Positions 26,886-37,962 of a stretch of 64,000 nucleotides of DNA are shown here, in pieces (position 1 is the first letter of the stretch; each line of letters starts with the position of its first letter). The notes beneath the pieces are model-generated. The model was not told where the DNA came from and ran no database searches. It saw nothing but the letters and a program-made list of their open reading frames with translations. The stretch covers positions 1 through 64,000 of the forward strand of contig JAPOZM010000004.1 in assembly GCA_026706075.1 (NCBI GenBank). Reading direction: 5' to 3'. This stretch comes from Gemmatimonadaceae bacterium. GTDB lineage: Bacteria > Latescibacterota > UBA2968 > UBA8231. A program made the translations under genes and the position numbers.

Positions 26886-28127
26886 TCAGTCGCGAGTGAG
26901 GCCGCGGACCAGGAAGTCGGCATAGGTCCTGGCCGTCTGCGCCAGGTCCCGGAGGCTCACCCTCTCGTCGGCGCCATGGGCCCGCTCGCCGTTCACCCCG
27001 TAGCCGATCCCGGGCATTCCCGCGTCGACGAAGTAGTGAAGGTCGGTGAATCCCGTGGTCACCCGGAACTCGACGGCGTGGCGGCGGACGGCGCGCACGC
27101 TGCGGGCGAAGGATCTGGGCAGGATCCCGTCGCCACCGACGAGGCAGGGCTCGATCCGCAGCAGCGGCCGCACCCGGTGGCGGGCCTCCGCCCGCGCGGC
27201 GGCCCTCGCCAGGGCCTCGACCAGCTCCGCCTCGGAGTCGGCCAGCCGCTCTCCTGGCACGAGGCGGCGGTCGATGGTGAAGGCCGCCTTGCCGGGAACG
27301 GTGTTCACCTTCTGGTCCGGGCCGCCGCGGACGACCCCCCCCACGTTGATGGTCGGTTGCCGGCTTCGCCCGTCGGGACCCTCCCAGCCGCGGGAGGGGT
27401 TGCCGAGCCGACGCTTGATCGAGCGCAGATCGTGGACCATCGCCGCCATCTTCTCGAAAGCGTTGACGCCCCGCTCGGGGCTGGAGGCGTGAGCCGACCG
27501 GCCCGCGACCTCCACCTCCAGCCACAGGACGCCGTTGTGCCCCAGGCCGACGCGGCTGCCCGAGGCTCCTTCGCACTCCACGGCGTAGTCGGCGTCGACG
27601 AGCCCCCTCTTCACGATCCAGCCGGCCCCCAGGGCTCCGCCGGTTTCCTCGTCCGCGGTGAAGGAGACTTCGACGTTCACCGCCGGATCTACGCGCGTAT
27701 GCCTCAGGGACCTCAGGGCTCCGAGCAACGCCGCGATCGACCCTTTCATGTCGCCGGCGCCGCGGCCGTACAGCCAGCCGCCCCGGGAGACCCCCTCGAA
27801 GGGGGGCGCCGCCGACCAGTCGGCGGCGGCCACGGGCACGACATCGTAGTGGGCGTTGAAATGGATGGTTTCGTCGGCTCCGGTGTCCCAACGGGCGACG
27901 AGATTGTACCGTGGGTAGTCGGAGTCGGCGCCGGCGGCCTCCACCTCGGCGTCCGGTACCCGGTGAACCACGGGACCCATGCCCAGAGCGCCCAGGCGGT
28001 CCCTCAGGTGCTCGACCATCGGCCGGTAGTCTTCCCCCGGGGGATTCACGGTGGCCATCCTGACCATCTTGCGCAGGTCTCGCGCCAGGGCCCCGCGCCG
28101 CTGGTCGAGGTGCTCCAGGGGGTTCAC
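26886..28127 (-). CDS. M20-family metallopeptidase / deacylase (ArgE/DapE type)
   Basis: A 413-aa di-zinc amidohydrolase. Metal and catalytic motifs are HFNAHYDVVPV, GRGAGDMKGSIAALL and DEETGGALGAGW; a C-terminal His occurs in GERAHGADERV. The dimerisation (lid) domain is at about 185-300. Members include acetylornithine deacetylase, succinyl-diaminopimelate desuccinylase and dipeptidases; the substrate cannot be assigned. The GTG start overlaps the stop of the upstream fusion gene (GTGA). Being between two NAD-related genes it could act on an amide in that context, but that is speculation. Confidence 0.88.
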   Translation of the reverse strand: MNPLEHLDQRRGALARDLRKMVRMATVNPPGEDYRPMVEHLRDRLGALGMGPVVHRVPDAEVEAAGADSDYPRYNLVARWDTGADETIHFNAHYDVVPVAAADWSAAPPFEGVSRGGWLYGRGAGDMKGSIAALLGALRSLRHTRVDPAVNVEVSFTADEETGGALGAGWIVKRGLVDADYAVECEGASGSRVGLGHNGVLWLEVEVAGRSAHASSPERGVNAFEKMAAMVHDLRSIKRRLGNPSRGWEGPDGRSRQPTINVGGVVRGGPDQKVNTVPGKAAFTIDRRLVPGERLADSEAELVEALARAAARAEARHRVRPLLRIEPCLVGGDGILPRSFARSVRAVRRHAVEFRVTTGFTDLHYFVDAGMPGIGYGVNGERAHGADERVSLRDLAQTARTYADFLVRGLTRD

Positions 28128-29287
28128 GTCTTTCCTTCCTCCCGAAGCCGGGTGGAACTCACGTCCAGGCGGAACGCGGACTCGGGGATCTCCTCGAGGA
28201 GGTCGGCGAATTCCGCCGGTACGCGAACGTCGCCGAGTCCGCGGTATTCTCCCTCCCAGGCCCTCCCCGAAACCAGGAAGCGGGCCCCGAGATCGCGGAG
28301 TTCTCGCAAGGCCCGGTCCATGTGATCGCGGTTGCCGCCGTAGTACGCGGGCTCGAACAGGCGCACCGCCGTGTCGAAGCCGATGGCGAACCAGCAGCCG
28401 GGGAAGAGTCTGGCCTTGCCCAGGAAGGTCGGCTCACGAGTCAGCAGCAGTCTCCTGCCCCGGGCCTGGCCGGCCCGCTCCAGGATCTCGCGGTACGCCA
28501 GCGGGCTCTTGTCCACGTTCTCCACGGAGAGCTCGAAGCAGGCCCGCCGGCCGCTGAGCCGCTCCGCCGCCTCCGCGAGACCGGAGTGACCGGCGTGCAA
28601 GGGGTTGAAGGAACCCGCCACCAGGATCCTTCCCTCGCCCCGCACCGCGGGTCGTCCGGAACCGCCGGAGGCCTCCATCTCCACCGCCTCCAGCCGGCCC
28701 CCCAGCAAGCCCTCCAGAGCCTCGTCGACGGCCGCCTCGGAGTCCTCCACCCGGACCCAGGAGGGCAGGACCGGTCCGCCGGCGCCATCCGCGTCGACAC
28801 CCGAGGCCGCAGCGCAGCGGGCGACGAGGACGGCGCTGAGGACCTCCTCCTGGGAGAGCCGGTCCGCGGCCCCCGGGTCGAACCGGAGGCTGGCAAAGGA
28901 GTAGGCGAGGGGTCCCCGGGTGCACACGAAGGCTTGGTCCCGCCCCTTGCGCACCCGGTCGGTGGCCAGGGCGGCAGTGGCCCCGGCGCCGACGGCCCCG
29001 TCACTGCGGGCCAGAATCCGGGCGCGGCCCCTGGCCTTTGCGGCCAGAAGCCGGGCGGTCTCCTCCCGGACCCGGTGGGGGCCCGGTCTGCCGAGATAGT
29101 CGGCGATCGCCTCGGCGAGATAGGGTACCTGGGCCTCGACCAGGGCGCGCGATGCTCCGGGATGGTTGAGCAACCAGCTGACCCCCAGAGAACCTCCTCC
29201 CGTGACGGCCACGGCCAAGGGCTTTCCGGCCTCCAGGATGGCTTCCACCCTGTCCCAGGCCCAGGACTCCAGGGCCGACTCCGTCAC
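28124..29287 (-). CDS. CinA/PncC-like domain fused to NMNAT-like nucleotidyltransferase
   Basis: A 387-aa two-domain protein. Residues about 1-165 resemble the CinA C-terminal (nicotinamide-nucleotide amidase) fold: LAVAVTGGGSLGVSWLLNHP aligns with the ESCTGG loop but lacks its Ser/Cys residues. Residues about 220-385 form a nucleotidyltransferase: GSFNPLHAGH (HxGH motif) and VSSTRLR (ISSTxxR motif) are both intact, as in NadD/NMNAT enzymes. I recall a similar fusion in plant and fungal uncharacterised proteins. The start is the GTG at 29287. It is the first gene of an operon with an M20 peptidase (GTGA overlap) and Nnr. Confidence 0.82.
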   Translation of the reverse strand: MTESALESWAWDRVEAILEAGKPLAVAVTGGGSLGVSWLLNHPGASRALVEAQVPYLAEAIADYLGRPGPHRVREETARLLAAKARGRARILARSDGAVGAGATAALATDRVRKGRDQAFVCTRGPLAYSFASLRFDPGAADRLSQEEVLSAVLVARCAAASGVDADGAGGPVLPSWVRVEDSEAAVDEALEGLLGGRLEAVEMEASGGSGRPAVRGEGRILVAGSFNPLHAGHSGLAEAAERLSGRRACFELSVENVDKSPLAYREILERAGQARGRRLLLTREPTFLGKARLFPGCWFAIGFDTAVRLFEPAYYGGNRDHMDRALRELRDLGARFLVSGRAWEGEYRGLGDVRVPAEFADLLEEIPESAFRLDVSSTRLREEGKT

Positions 29288-29576
29288 AGGAGGCCGAGGA
29301 AGTGGATCACGCCGCGCACCCCCGGGCGGAGAGAAAGAGGCCCCTCAGGACGTTGAGGATCAGCAGCGGACGGTACATGCTCAGAGCCGGCGGCAACCGC
29401 GTCCTGTCGGTCCACCCCCCAGCAGGCACCACGGGCCGCAGGTCAGCACCCCGCCGAAGATCGCGGCGGGTGTCACGCCTCGGGGGGGTTCGGGGTAACG
29501 GTTGTCCACATGGGCAACGAAAGACGGGGACGGCGAAGGTTGTCAATCGCCCTCGTCCCTCGGCATATTCCCCGCC
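29288..29576. other. Divergent intergenic region upstream of galU
   Basis: In 289 nt I find a possible galU promoter at its right end. On the minus strand there is a 23-codon open frame (29377-29306, starting MYRPLLILNVLRG) ahead of the CinA-NMNAT fusion gene; it may be a leader peptide or chance. No other gene is supported. Confidence 0.4.
29540..29569 (+). promoter_or_regulatory. Probable galU promoter abutting the start codon
   Basis: TTGTCA at 29540-29545, an 18-nt spacer, then CATATT at 29564-29569. The predicted start is within a base or two of the galU ATG (29577), and no Shine-Dalgarno is present, so the mRNA could be leaderless. Confidence 0.45.
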
Positions 29577-30533
29577 ATGACCATCGATCGCGCCGTCATA
29601 CCGGTGGCCGGTCTCGGCACGCGGCTGCTGCCGACGACCAAGGCCGTGCCGAAGGAGATGCTCCCCGCAGGGCGCCTGCCGATCATCCACCACGTCGTGG
29701 AGGAGTTGATCGCCGCCGGGATCCGGCGGATCCTGTTCGTCAGCAGCCGCCAGAAGGGGGCGATCGAGAACCATTTCGACGACTACTCGTCGCTGCTGAT
29801 GCACCTGGAGCTGGACGGCCGGGACGTCCGGGAGATGGGGCGCTTCGACTACCGCCAGCGCGGCATCGAGTTCTTCTTCACCCGGCAGCAGGTACCCTTG
29901 GGGGAGACCAAGCCCCTGGGCACGGGAGACGCCGTCGCCTCGGCCGAGAGCTTCGTCGGCGGCTCCGACTTCGTCGTCGCCTACGGGGACAGCATCATCG
30001 CCTCACCAAATCCTCCCGGCCTCGTGGAACGGATGATCGGCTCCCACGAGGAGCACCGCTCCGCCTGCACCATCGGCGCGTGGGAGGTGAGGCCGGAGAT
30101 GGTGGGCCACTACGGCATCCTGGTGCCCGGACAGACCGGAGGGGACCCGGCGGACATCCGCCTCGCCGACATCATCGAGAAGCCCGCGCCCGGCACCACC
30201 GACAGCCGCCTCGCGGTGAGCGCCCGCTACGTCTTCGCGCCGGAGATCTTCGACACCATTCGCGCCGTGGCGCCCTCCGAGACGGGGGAGATCTACCTCA
30301 CCGATGCGATCCACCGCCTCATCAGGAACGGGCGCGTGGTTCGCTCGGTGCGCCTCCGGGAGGACGAAACGCGTTACGACATCGGCAACCACTCCGCCTA
30401 CTTCCGGACCTTCATCGACTTCGCCCTGAAGGACCCGGAATGGGGGGAGGAGATGGCCGCCTACCTGTCCGAGCGGCTGGCCGGAGGGTCCGCCCGGACT
30501 GGTGGGCGGGACGACCCCGGGGGGGCGGGATGA
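29577..30533 (+). CDS. galU: UTP-glucose-1-phosphate uridylyltransferase
   Basis: A 318-aa enzyme that makes UDP-glucose from glucose-1-phosphate and UTP, a precursor for glycans and lipids. The N-terminal VIPVAGLGTRLLPTTKAVPKE is the nucleotide-binding signature. KPLGTGDAV, VVAYGDSII and IIEKPAPG are also diagnostic. The C-terminal EIYLTDAIHRL and RYDIGNHSAYF complete the fold. The ATG at 29577 begins at the conserved N-terminus; the open frame extends further upstream without similarity. No Shine-Dalgarno is seen. Confidence 0.95.
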   Translation: MTIDRAVIPVAGLGTRLLPTTKAVPKEMLPAGRLPIIHHVVEELIAAGIRRILFVSSRQKGAIENHFDDYSSLLMHLELDGRDVREMGRFDYRQRGIEFFFTRQQVPLGETKPLGTGDAVASAESFVGGSDFVVAYGDSIIASPNPPGLVERMIGSHEEHRSACTIGAWEVRPEMVGHYGILVPGQTGGDPADIRLADIIEKPAPGTTDSRLAVSARYVFAPEIFDTIRAVAPSETGEIYLTDAIHRLIRNGRVVRSVRLREDETRYDIGNHSAYFRTFIDFALKDPEWGEEMAAYLSERLAGGSARTGGRDDPGGAG

Positions 30534-30606
30534 CCGGGGCGGAGCGGCACGGGACGGCGCCCTTCGAGATCGTCGCGAACCGGGGTTGCAGGGGGGCCCC
30601 TCACCG

Positions 30607-30634
30607 TTGACAGTCACGGGCCTCGCCGTATCTT
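30607..30634 (+). promoter_or_regulatory. sigma70-type promoter of the sulfite/nitrite reductase gene
   Basis: TTGACA at 30607-30612, a 16-nt spacer and TATCTT at 30629-30634. The predicted start is near 30641, giving an approximately 90-nt, relatively AT-rich leader (ACCTTAACGC, then GATTATCAAGAGC) before the ATG at 30732. Confidence 0.75.
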
Positions 30635-30731
30635 ACGGCAACCTTAACGCACTGATTATCAAGAGCATAGGCCATCCGGGCCCGATTTTGACGCGGGATC
30701 CCGGGGGCGGAATCCAAGGCAGGTGGCAAAC

Positions 30732-33001
<2,270 letters not shown>

Positions 33002-33002
<1 letters not shown>

Positions 33003-33583
33003 TGACCGTCGACCTGCAACGCCTGAACGTCAAACTCTACCTGGAACCGGGGTGCCTGCTTTCTCCAGAGGAGACCTTCCGCGTCTTCAGCCAGTGGATT
33101 CCCGAGTCCGAGGATGAGATCCTCATCGACGTCGCCGACTACAGCCACATTGATCGGGGGCCTCGGACGGTGCTCGTCGGGCACGACGCAAACTATGTCC
33201 TCGACAACACCGACGGCCGCCCCGGCCTCCTCTACGGCCGCAAGACGGACACCAACGGCCCGGCGGCCGACCGCCTGCGCAACGCCTTCTCCTCCGCCCT
33301 GAGGGCCTGCCGCCGGCTGGAGGTACATCCCGACCTGTCCGGCAGGGCCCGATTCCGCGGCTCCGAGGCCCTCCTCGTGGTGAACGACCGACTTCGGGCC
33401 CCCAACACCGAAGAGACGCTGGAGGCCCTGCGCCCCGATCTCGACGAGTTTCTCGCCAGGCTCTATCCCGGCGGACCCCTCCGGGTGCAGCGCGACTCGG
33501 ACGAGCGCGAGCGTCTGACCCTTCGGATCGAGGCGCGGGATGTCCTCCCCGTCTGCTCCCTGCTGGATCGTCTCGGTGGCTGA
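33002..33583 (+). CDS. Hypothetical protein coupled to sulfite/nitrite reductase
   Basis: A 193-aa soluble protein that I do not recognise. It begins with an ATG overlapping the reductase stop (TGATG), so the two are translationally coupled and probably form a functional pair. The N-terminus MTVDLQRLNVKLYLEP and the segment ILIDVADYSHIDRGPRTVLV are notable, with NTDGRPGLLYGRKTD following. There is no signal peptide, no membrane segment and no Cys cluster. It may be an accessory factor of the reductase; that is inference from context only. Confidence 0.75.
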
Positions 33584-33627
33584 GAGCTTCCGCACCGCCG
33601 GCCGTGTTCGGCCGCTCCCCGATCGAG

Positions 33628-33656
33628 TTGACAGTAATCCCGGGCCTCTCTATATA
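33628..33656 (+). promoter_or_regulatory. Near-consensus sigma70-type promoter of fdxA
   Basis: TTGACA at 33628-33633, a 17-nt spacer and TATATA at 33651-33656: the best promoter in the window. The predicted start is near 33663, about 50 nt before the fdxA ATG. Confidence 0.85.
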
Positions 33657-33714
33657 GGTCCGGTCGCGCCAGGAGATCGTCGCGACGAGAGCGGATGACC
33701 TGGAGAAAGGATTC

Positions 33715-33969
33715 ATGACCTACATCATCGCCGAACCGTGCATCGACGTGAAGGACAAGGCCTGCGTCGAGGTATGCCCGGTGGACTGCATCCATCCAGT
33801 GGACGGCGAGGGGGTTCCGATGCTCTACATCGACCCCGACGAGTGCATCGATTGCGGGGCCTGCGAGCCGGAGTGCCCCGTGGAAGCGATCTTTGCCGAA
33901 GAAGACCTGCCGGAAGAGTGGAGCAAGTACCTCGAGATCAACGCCGCCTACTTCCGGGACCAGCAGTAG
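33715..33969 (+). CDS. fdxA: Seven-iron ferredoxin (FdxA type)
   Basis: An 84-aa [3Fe-4S][4Fe-4S] ferredoxin. The first motif has Cys9, Cys17, Cys21 and Cys25; the second is [16 protein letters not shown] with Cys44, 47, 50 and 54. The N-terminal [16 protein letters not shown] and the C-terminal [14 protein letters not shown] match FdxA ferredoxins closely. It is a cytoplasmic low-potential electron carrier. It has its own strong promoter and is followed by a long hairpin at 34008-34042, so it forms a separate unit. It may supply the siroheme reductase upstream. Confidence 0.95.
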   Translation: MTYIIAEPCIDVKDKACVEVCPVDCIHPVDGEGVPMLYIDPDECIDCGACEPECPVEAIFAEEDLPEEWSKYLEINAAYFRDQQ

Positions 33970-34007
33970 GAATCGCCCCGGACTCCCACCAAACCTTCCA
34001 GCCCCCC

Positions 34008-34042
34008 AAGGGGCGGCGGCACCCGACGGTGCGCCGCCCCTT
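34008..34042 (+). terminator. Hairpin terminator candidate after fdxA
   Basis: AAGGGGCGGCGGCACC and GGTGCGCCGCCCCTT form a stem of about 15 bp with one bulge and a CGAC loop. Only TT and then GATCTT follow, so it lacks a full T-tract. Confidence 0.55.
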
Positions 34043-34050
34043 GATCTTCC

Positions 34051-35112
34051 ATGGCCAGATCAAGCCCAAAAGGTAAATCCACGCCGAAGCGAACCCCCGC
34101 CCGTTCCCGCCGCTCGGAGGCCCGGTCGGGATCCACCCCCGCCCCGGAGACACGGCAGGATCCCGACCTGCTGTGGTTCCTGTACCGGAAAATGGTCGAG
34201 ATCCGCAAGTTCGAGGAACACGTCTGGGACGTGTACACACGGGGATGGATGCCCGGGCTGGCTCACCTTTACATCGGCGAGGAATCCGTCGCCGCCGGGA
34301 CCTGCGCCGCCCTGCGTGAGGACGACTACATCACCTCGACCCACCGGGGGCACGGCCACTGCCTGGCCAAGGGCGCCCGCCTGGACCGGATGATGGCCGA
34401 AATCATGGGCAAGGAGTCCGGATACTGCCGTGGCAAGGGCGGATCGATGCACATCGCCGATGTCTCCCTGGGGAACCTCGGGGCCAACGGCATCGTCGGC
34501 GGCAGCTTCGGGATCGCCACCGGCGCCGCCCTGTCCTCGAAGCTGCGGGGGGCCGATCAGGTGGCAGTCTGCTTCTTCGGCGACGGCGCGGCGAACCAGG
34601 GCATTCTTCTGGAGACGGCCAACATGGCCGTCATCTGGGACCTGCCGGTGATCTACCTCTGCGAGAACAACCAGTATGGGGAGCACACCCCATTCGAGAA
34701 GGTCACCGGCGTCCAGGAGATCGTGGAGCGCGCTAATGGTCTCGGCATGGAGGGGGTGCGGCTCGACGGGTCGGACGTCCTCGCCGTCCACCAGGCCGTG
34801 GCCAAGGCCGTGGCCAAGGCCCGGGGCGGCGGCGGTCCGACCTTCATCGAGGCCGTGACCTACCGCTTCCGAGGTCATCACGTCGGCGACGCCGCGCCCT
34901 ACCGCACGAAGGCGGAGCTCGACTGGTGGATGGAGAACAAGGATCCCATCCATCTCCTCGGCCGGACGATGAGCGAGGCCGGGGTGGCCGATTCGGCCCA
35001 GCTCGACGAGATCGAGCAGCTGGTGGAAGAGGAGGTGGTCGCCGCCGTCGAGTTCGCCCGCAACGAGCCCGACCCCGACCCGTCGCAGGCCTTCGAGGAC
35101 CTGTACGCCTGA
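34051..35112 (+). CDS. TPP-dependent 2-oxoacid/acetoin dehydrogenase E1 component, alpha subunit
   Basis: A 353-aa protein with the first 45 residues Lys/Arg/Ser-rich and probably disordered. The ThDP motif is FFGDGAANQG...CENNQYGEHTP. The segment HRGHGHCLAKGARLDRMMAEI and YRFRGHHVGDAAPYR match E1 alpha of pyruvate/acetoin dehydrogenases. It decarboxylates a 2-oxoacid (or cleaves acetoin) together with the beta subunit encoded next. The ATG at 34051 has no Shine-Dalgarno; a downstream start is possible because the N-terminal tail is not conserved. No lipoyl E2 or E3 gene is nearby. Confidence 0.9.
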   Translation: MARSSPKGKSTPKRTPARSRRSEARSGSTPAPETRQDPDLLWFLYRKMVEIRKFEEHVWDVYTRGWMPGLAHLYIGEESVAAGTCAALREDDYITSTHRGHGHCLAKGARLDRMMAEIMGKESGYCRGKGGSMHIADVSLGNLGANGIVGGSFGIATGAALSSKLRGADQVAVCFFGDGAANQGILLETANMAVIWDLPVIYLCENNQYGEHTPFEKVTGVQEIVERANGLGMEGVRLDGSDVLAVHQAVAKAVAKARGGGGPTFIEAVTYRFRGHHVGDAAPYRTKAELDWWMENKDPIHLLGRTMSEAGVADSAQLDEIEQLVEEEVVAAVEFARNEPDPDPSQAFEDLYA

Positions 35113-35122
35113 GGGCGCGCCG

Positions 35123-36109
35123 ATGACACGTGAAATCACCTTCCGCGAGGCCGTGTGCGAGGCCATGGCCGAAGAGATGAGGCGCGATCCGAAGGTCATC
35201 CTCATCGGCGAGGATGTGGGCCCGTCCGGGGGGATCTTCAAGTGCAGCGAGGGGCTCTTCGACGAGTTTGGCCCGGAGAGGGTCATCGACGCTCCCATCT
35301 CCGAGGCGGGCTACGTCGGCGTCAGTGTCGGGGCGGCCATGACCGGCCTGCGGCCCATCGCCGAGCTGATGTTCGGGGACTTCTCTCTGCTCACCATGGA
35401 CCAGCTCGTCAACCAGGCCGCCAAGATCCGCTACATGACCGGCGGCCAGTGCAAGGTGCCCCTCACCGTACGCCTCACCATGGGAGCGGGCCGGTCGTCG
35501 GCGGCCCAGCACTCCCAGTCCCTGCACGCCCTGTTCTCCCACATACCGGGTCTGAAGGTGGTCATCCCCTCCTGCCCCGCCGACGCCAAGGGGCTTCTCA
35601 AGTCGGCGATCCGCGACGACAACCCGGTCCTGGTCTTCGAGGACAAAATGATGTACAACGACAGCGGACCCGTACCGGAGGAGGAGGAGGCGGTCCCCCT
35701 CGGCCGGGCGGAGAGCCGCAGGTCGGGGACCGACGTCGCCCTGGTGGCCACTTCGAGCATGGTCGGGCTCGCCCTCGAGGCGGCCGAGATCCTTGCCGGC
35801 GAGGGGGTGCAGGCCGAGGTCGTCGATCTTCGCAGCCTTTTTCCTCTCGACAAGGATGCTCTCGTCGACGCGGCGAAAAAGACGGGCTACGTGGTCGTCG
35901 TGGACGAGGGCGCGAGACGTTTCGGCGTTACCGGCGAGCTGGCCTCCATCATTCAGGAGCACGCCTTCGACTGGCTCGACGGACCCGTGGTCAGGGTTGC
36001 CGCGGCGGACGTACCCGTTCCCTTCAGCCCCGCCTTGGAGATGCCCACGATCCCCGATGCGGCACTCGTCGTGGAGGCCGTGCGCGGCCTCCGGGGTCGA
36101 GGCGATTGA
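35123..36109 (+). CDS. TPP-dependent dehydrogenase E1 component, beta subunit
   Basis: A 328-aa transketolase-like protein pairing with the upstream alpha subunit (10-nt gap). EITFREAVCEAMAEEMRRD, IGEDVGPSGGIFKCSEGL and RVIDAPISEAGYVGVSVGAA are typical E1 beta. The C-terminal domain has VVDLRSLFPLDKDALV and VVVDEGARRFGVTGELASII. The tetramer alpha2beta2 would use ThDP at the interface. The stop codon overlaps the presumed TTG start of an SDR gene, so the SDR may act on a related substrate or product. Confidence 0.92.
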   Translation: MTREITFREAVCEAMAEEMRRDPKVILIGEDVGPSGGIFKCSEGLFDEFGPERVIDAPISEAGYVGVSVGAAMTGLRPIAELMFGDFSLLTMDQLVNQAAKIRYMTGGQCKVPLTVRLTMGAGRSSAAQHSQSLHALFSHIPGLKVVIPSCPADAKGLLKSAIRDDNPVLVFEDKMMYNDSGPVPEEEEAVPLGRAESRRSGTDVALVATSSMVGLALEAAEILAGEGVQAEVVDLRSLFPLDKDALVDAAKKTGYVVVVDEGARRFGVTGELASIIQEHAFDWLDGPVVRVAAADVPVPFSPALEMPTIPDAALVVEAVRGLRGRGD

Positions 36110-37023
36110 CCCGCCCTCTCTGTCTCGTCACGGGCTCCTCCAGCGGCATTGGCGCCGCCATCGTCCGCCGCTTCGCCGCCCATGGCTACGACGTGGTGGT
36201 ACACTACAACTCCGGACAGGACCGGGCGCGGGCGATCGCCGACGAGATCTCAGGCCGGCACCAGGTCACGGCCGGCGTCATCGGCGCCGACCTCTCCCAG
36301 AGGGACGAGGCCTTCCGCCTCGTCGACGAGGCCCGCGAGCGCTTCGGGCGCCTCGACGTGGCGATCAGCAACAGTGGCGTGGCCAACTACGTCCGAGGAG
36401 AGGATGGCGAGCTCATCCGGCACCGCTTCCAGGAGTGTCCGCCCGAACACCTCGACCGGGAGATGGCCCGCGTCCTCGACCTCAACCTCATGGGAGCCTA
36501 CCGCTTCGGGCAGCGCGCCCTCAAGCACATGATCGAGGCCGCGAAGTCCGAGGCCGGCACGGGACGGCCGTCCCATCGAAGCATCCTCTTCGTCACCTCC
36601 ATCTCGGACGCCGCGCCGGAGGCGACCCGCATCCCCTACGGCGTCAGCAAGGCCGGCCTCAACCACGTGATCCTCGGCGCCGCCTTCGAGGCCGGACCTC
36701 ACAACATCACGGTGAACGCCCTGCGGCCCGGTGTCGTGGACACGCCGCTCACGGCCCGTCCTTCGGGGGTGGAGGATCCGGAATCAGGGCGGGAGTACAC
36801 GGTGGCGGAGACCTATGGCCTGATGGCGAAGGGCGGCTCCCAGGCCCTCCCCTGGATCGCCGAGCCCGACGACATCGCGGTAGCCGCCCACGCCTTCACG
36901 CAGATCCCCTACATGACGGGGCAAATGGTCGCCGTGGACGGCGGCTTCACCCTCGCCAACGGATTCCCGAACCGCGAACTGTTTCTGAACGAGGGACTGC
37001 GCAGACGCCGCGAAGGTGACTGA
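36106..37023 (+). CDS. Short-chain dehydrogenase/reductase
   Basis: A 305-aa classical SDR. The cofactor motif is TGSSSGIG near residue 9. NSGVAN replaces the usual NNAG. The catalytic Ser lies in FVTSISDAAP, and Tyr/Lys in YGVSKAGLNHV. The C-terminal MVAVDGGFTLANG is typical. Two insertions (about 100-125 and 150-160) make it longer than most (about 250 aa). The start is inferred as TTG at 36106, overlapping the E1 beta stop by 4 nt (TTGA); no ATG or GTG precedes the conserved LCLVTG. The reaction is probably reduction of a carbonyl with NAD(P)H; the substrate is unknown. Confidence 0.88.
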   Translation: MTRPLCLVTGSSSGIGAAIVRRFAAHGYDVVVHYNSGQDRARAIADEISGRHQVTAGVIGADLSQRDEAFRLVDEARERFGRLDVAISNSGVANYVRGEDGELIRHRFQECPPEHLDREMARVLDLNLMGAYRFGQRALKHMIEAAKSEAGTGRPSHRSILFVTSISDAAPEATRIPYGVSKAGLNHVILGAAFEAGPHNITVNALRPGVVDTPLTARPSGVEDPESGREYTVAETYGLMAKGGSQALPWIAEPDDIAVAAHAFTQIPYMTGQMVAVDGGFTLANGFPNRELFLNEGLRRRREGD

Positions 37024-37035
37024 AGGGCGGTGGCG

Positions 37036-37060
37036 GGAGCACGCCTGGGCGACCGTGCCC
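37036..37060. terminator. Imperfect hairpin between convergent SDR and ABC ATPase genes
   Basis: GGGAGCACG and CGTGCCC can pair with one bulge around a 10-nt loop. There is no T-tract. Possible bidirectional terminator. Confidence 0.35.
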
Positions 37061-37064
37061 GGTG

Positions 37065-37817
37065 CTAGTGTTCCTTGATGCTCCCCATGCGAATGTCGAT
37101 GTCCTCGCGGTTGGCTACGCGCTCAAGGGCACCGTCGCGGATCCAGGCCATGCGGTCGCAGGCGCTCAGCATCTTGTCGTCGTGGGTCACGGTGATGATG
37201 GTGGAGCCCATCTCCCCCTGCAGCTTCTTCATGAAATCGATGATCGACTGGCCGGTGTTGCTGTCGAGGTTGCCCGTTGGCTCGTCGGCGAGAATGATCC
37301 GCGGGCTGTTGACGAAGGCCCGGGCGATGGCGACGCGCTGCTGCTGTCCGCCGCTCAGCTCCGAGGGCAGGTGATGGGCGCGGTCGGCGAGCCCGACGAT
37401 GTCCAGACACTCCATGGCCCGCTTCTCGCCGTCGGCGGTGCTCATGCCCGCGAAGATCGTCGGCAGGGCGACGTTCATGAGCGCGCTCATCACCGGCAGC
37501 AGGTTGTAGGTCTGGAAAATATAGCCGAGCTCGAAGCAGCGGACGGCGGCCAGCTTCTGCGGGGACAGGGACGCCAGGTTGACGCCCTCGATCAGGACCT
37601 CGCCGGAGGTCGGCGTCTGGAGCGCCCCGATCTGGTTGAACAAGGTGCTCTTGCCCGAGCCGGAGGGCCCCATGATGGCGAAGAACTCGTTCTCGTAGAC
37701 CTTGACCGTGAGACCCCGCAAGGCGTGGACGTGGGTCGACTCGTCGCGGTTCTTCGCGTTGTAGACCATCGTCACGTCCCGGACATCGACGATGACGGAA
37801 CCACTCACTTGCGCCAT
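37065..37817 (-). CDS. ABC transporter ATP-binding protein (MacB/LolD type), no permease nearby
   Basis: A 250-aa ATPase. Walker A is [10 protein letters not shown], the Q-loop is FQTYNLLP, the signature is [14 protein letters not shown] and Walker B is [11 protein letters not shown]; the switch His is in VTHDD. The N-terminal [20 protein letters not shown] is typical of the MacB/LolD/FtsE group, which powers lipoprotein release or peptide/macrolide export with FtsX-like permeases. The start was set at the ATG at 37817; the frame extends to 37919 without similarity. No permease is adjacent, so its partner lies elsewhere. Confidence 0.9.
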   Translation of the reverse strand: MAQVSGSVIVDVRDVTMVYNAKNRDESTHVHALRGLTVKVYENEFFAIMGPSGSGKSTLFNQIGALQTPTSGEVLIEGVNLASLSPQKLAAVRCFELGYIFQTYNLLPVMSALMNVALPTIFAGMSTADGEKRAMECLDIVGLADRAHHLPSELSGGQQQRVAIARAFVNSPRIILADEPTGNLDSNTGQSIIDFMKKLQGEMGSTIITVTHDDKMLSACDRMAWIRDGALERVANREDIDIRMGSIKEH

Positions 37818-37962
37818 GGACGGATCTGCTCCCGGCCGGAGCTCGGCGGGTTCGACCTGCGTGAGGGGACAAATGTAACTGCGGCCCCCGGCGGGGGTCA
37901 ATCGACCCCCGACACGCAAGGACGGACGGGACCCGCGCCCCCCGGCGCTGTCGACCCCGGCC

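Noticed and set aside
29306..29377. 23-codon hydrophobic leader peptide before the CinA-NMNAT fusion
   Set aside because: Too short and without a ribosome-binding site or conservation evidence; mentioned only in the intergenic note.
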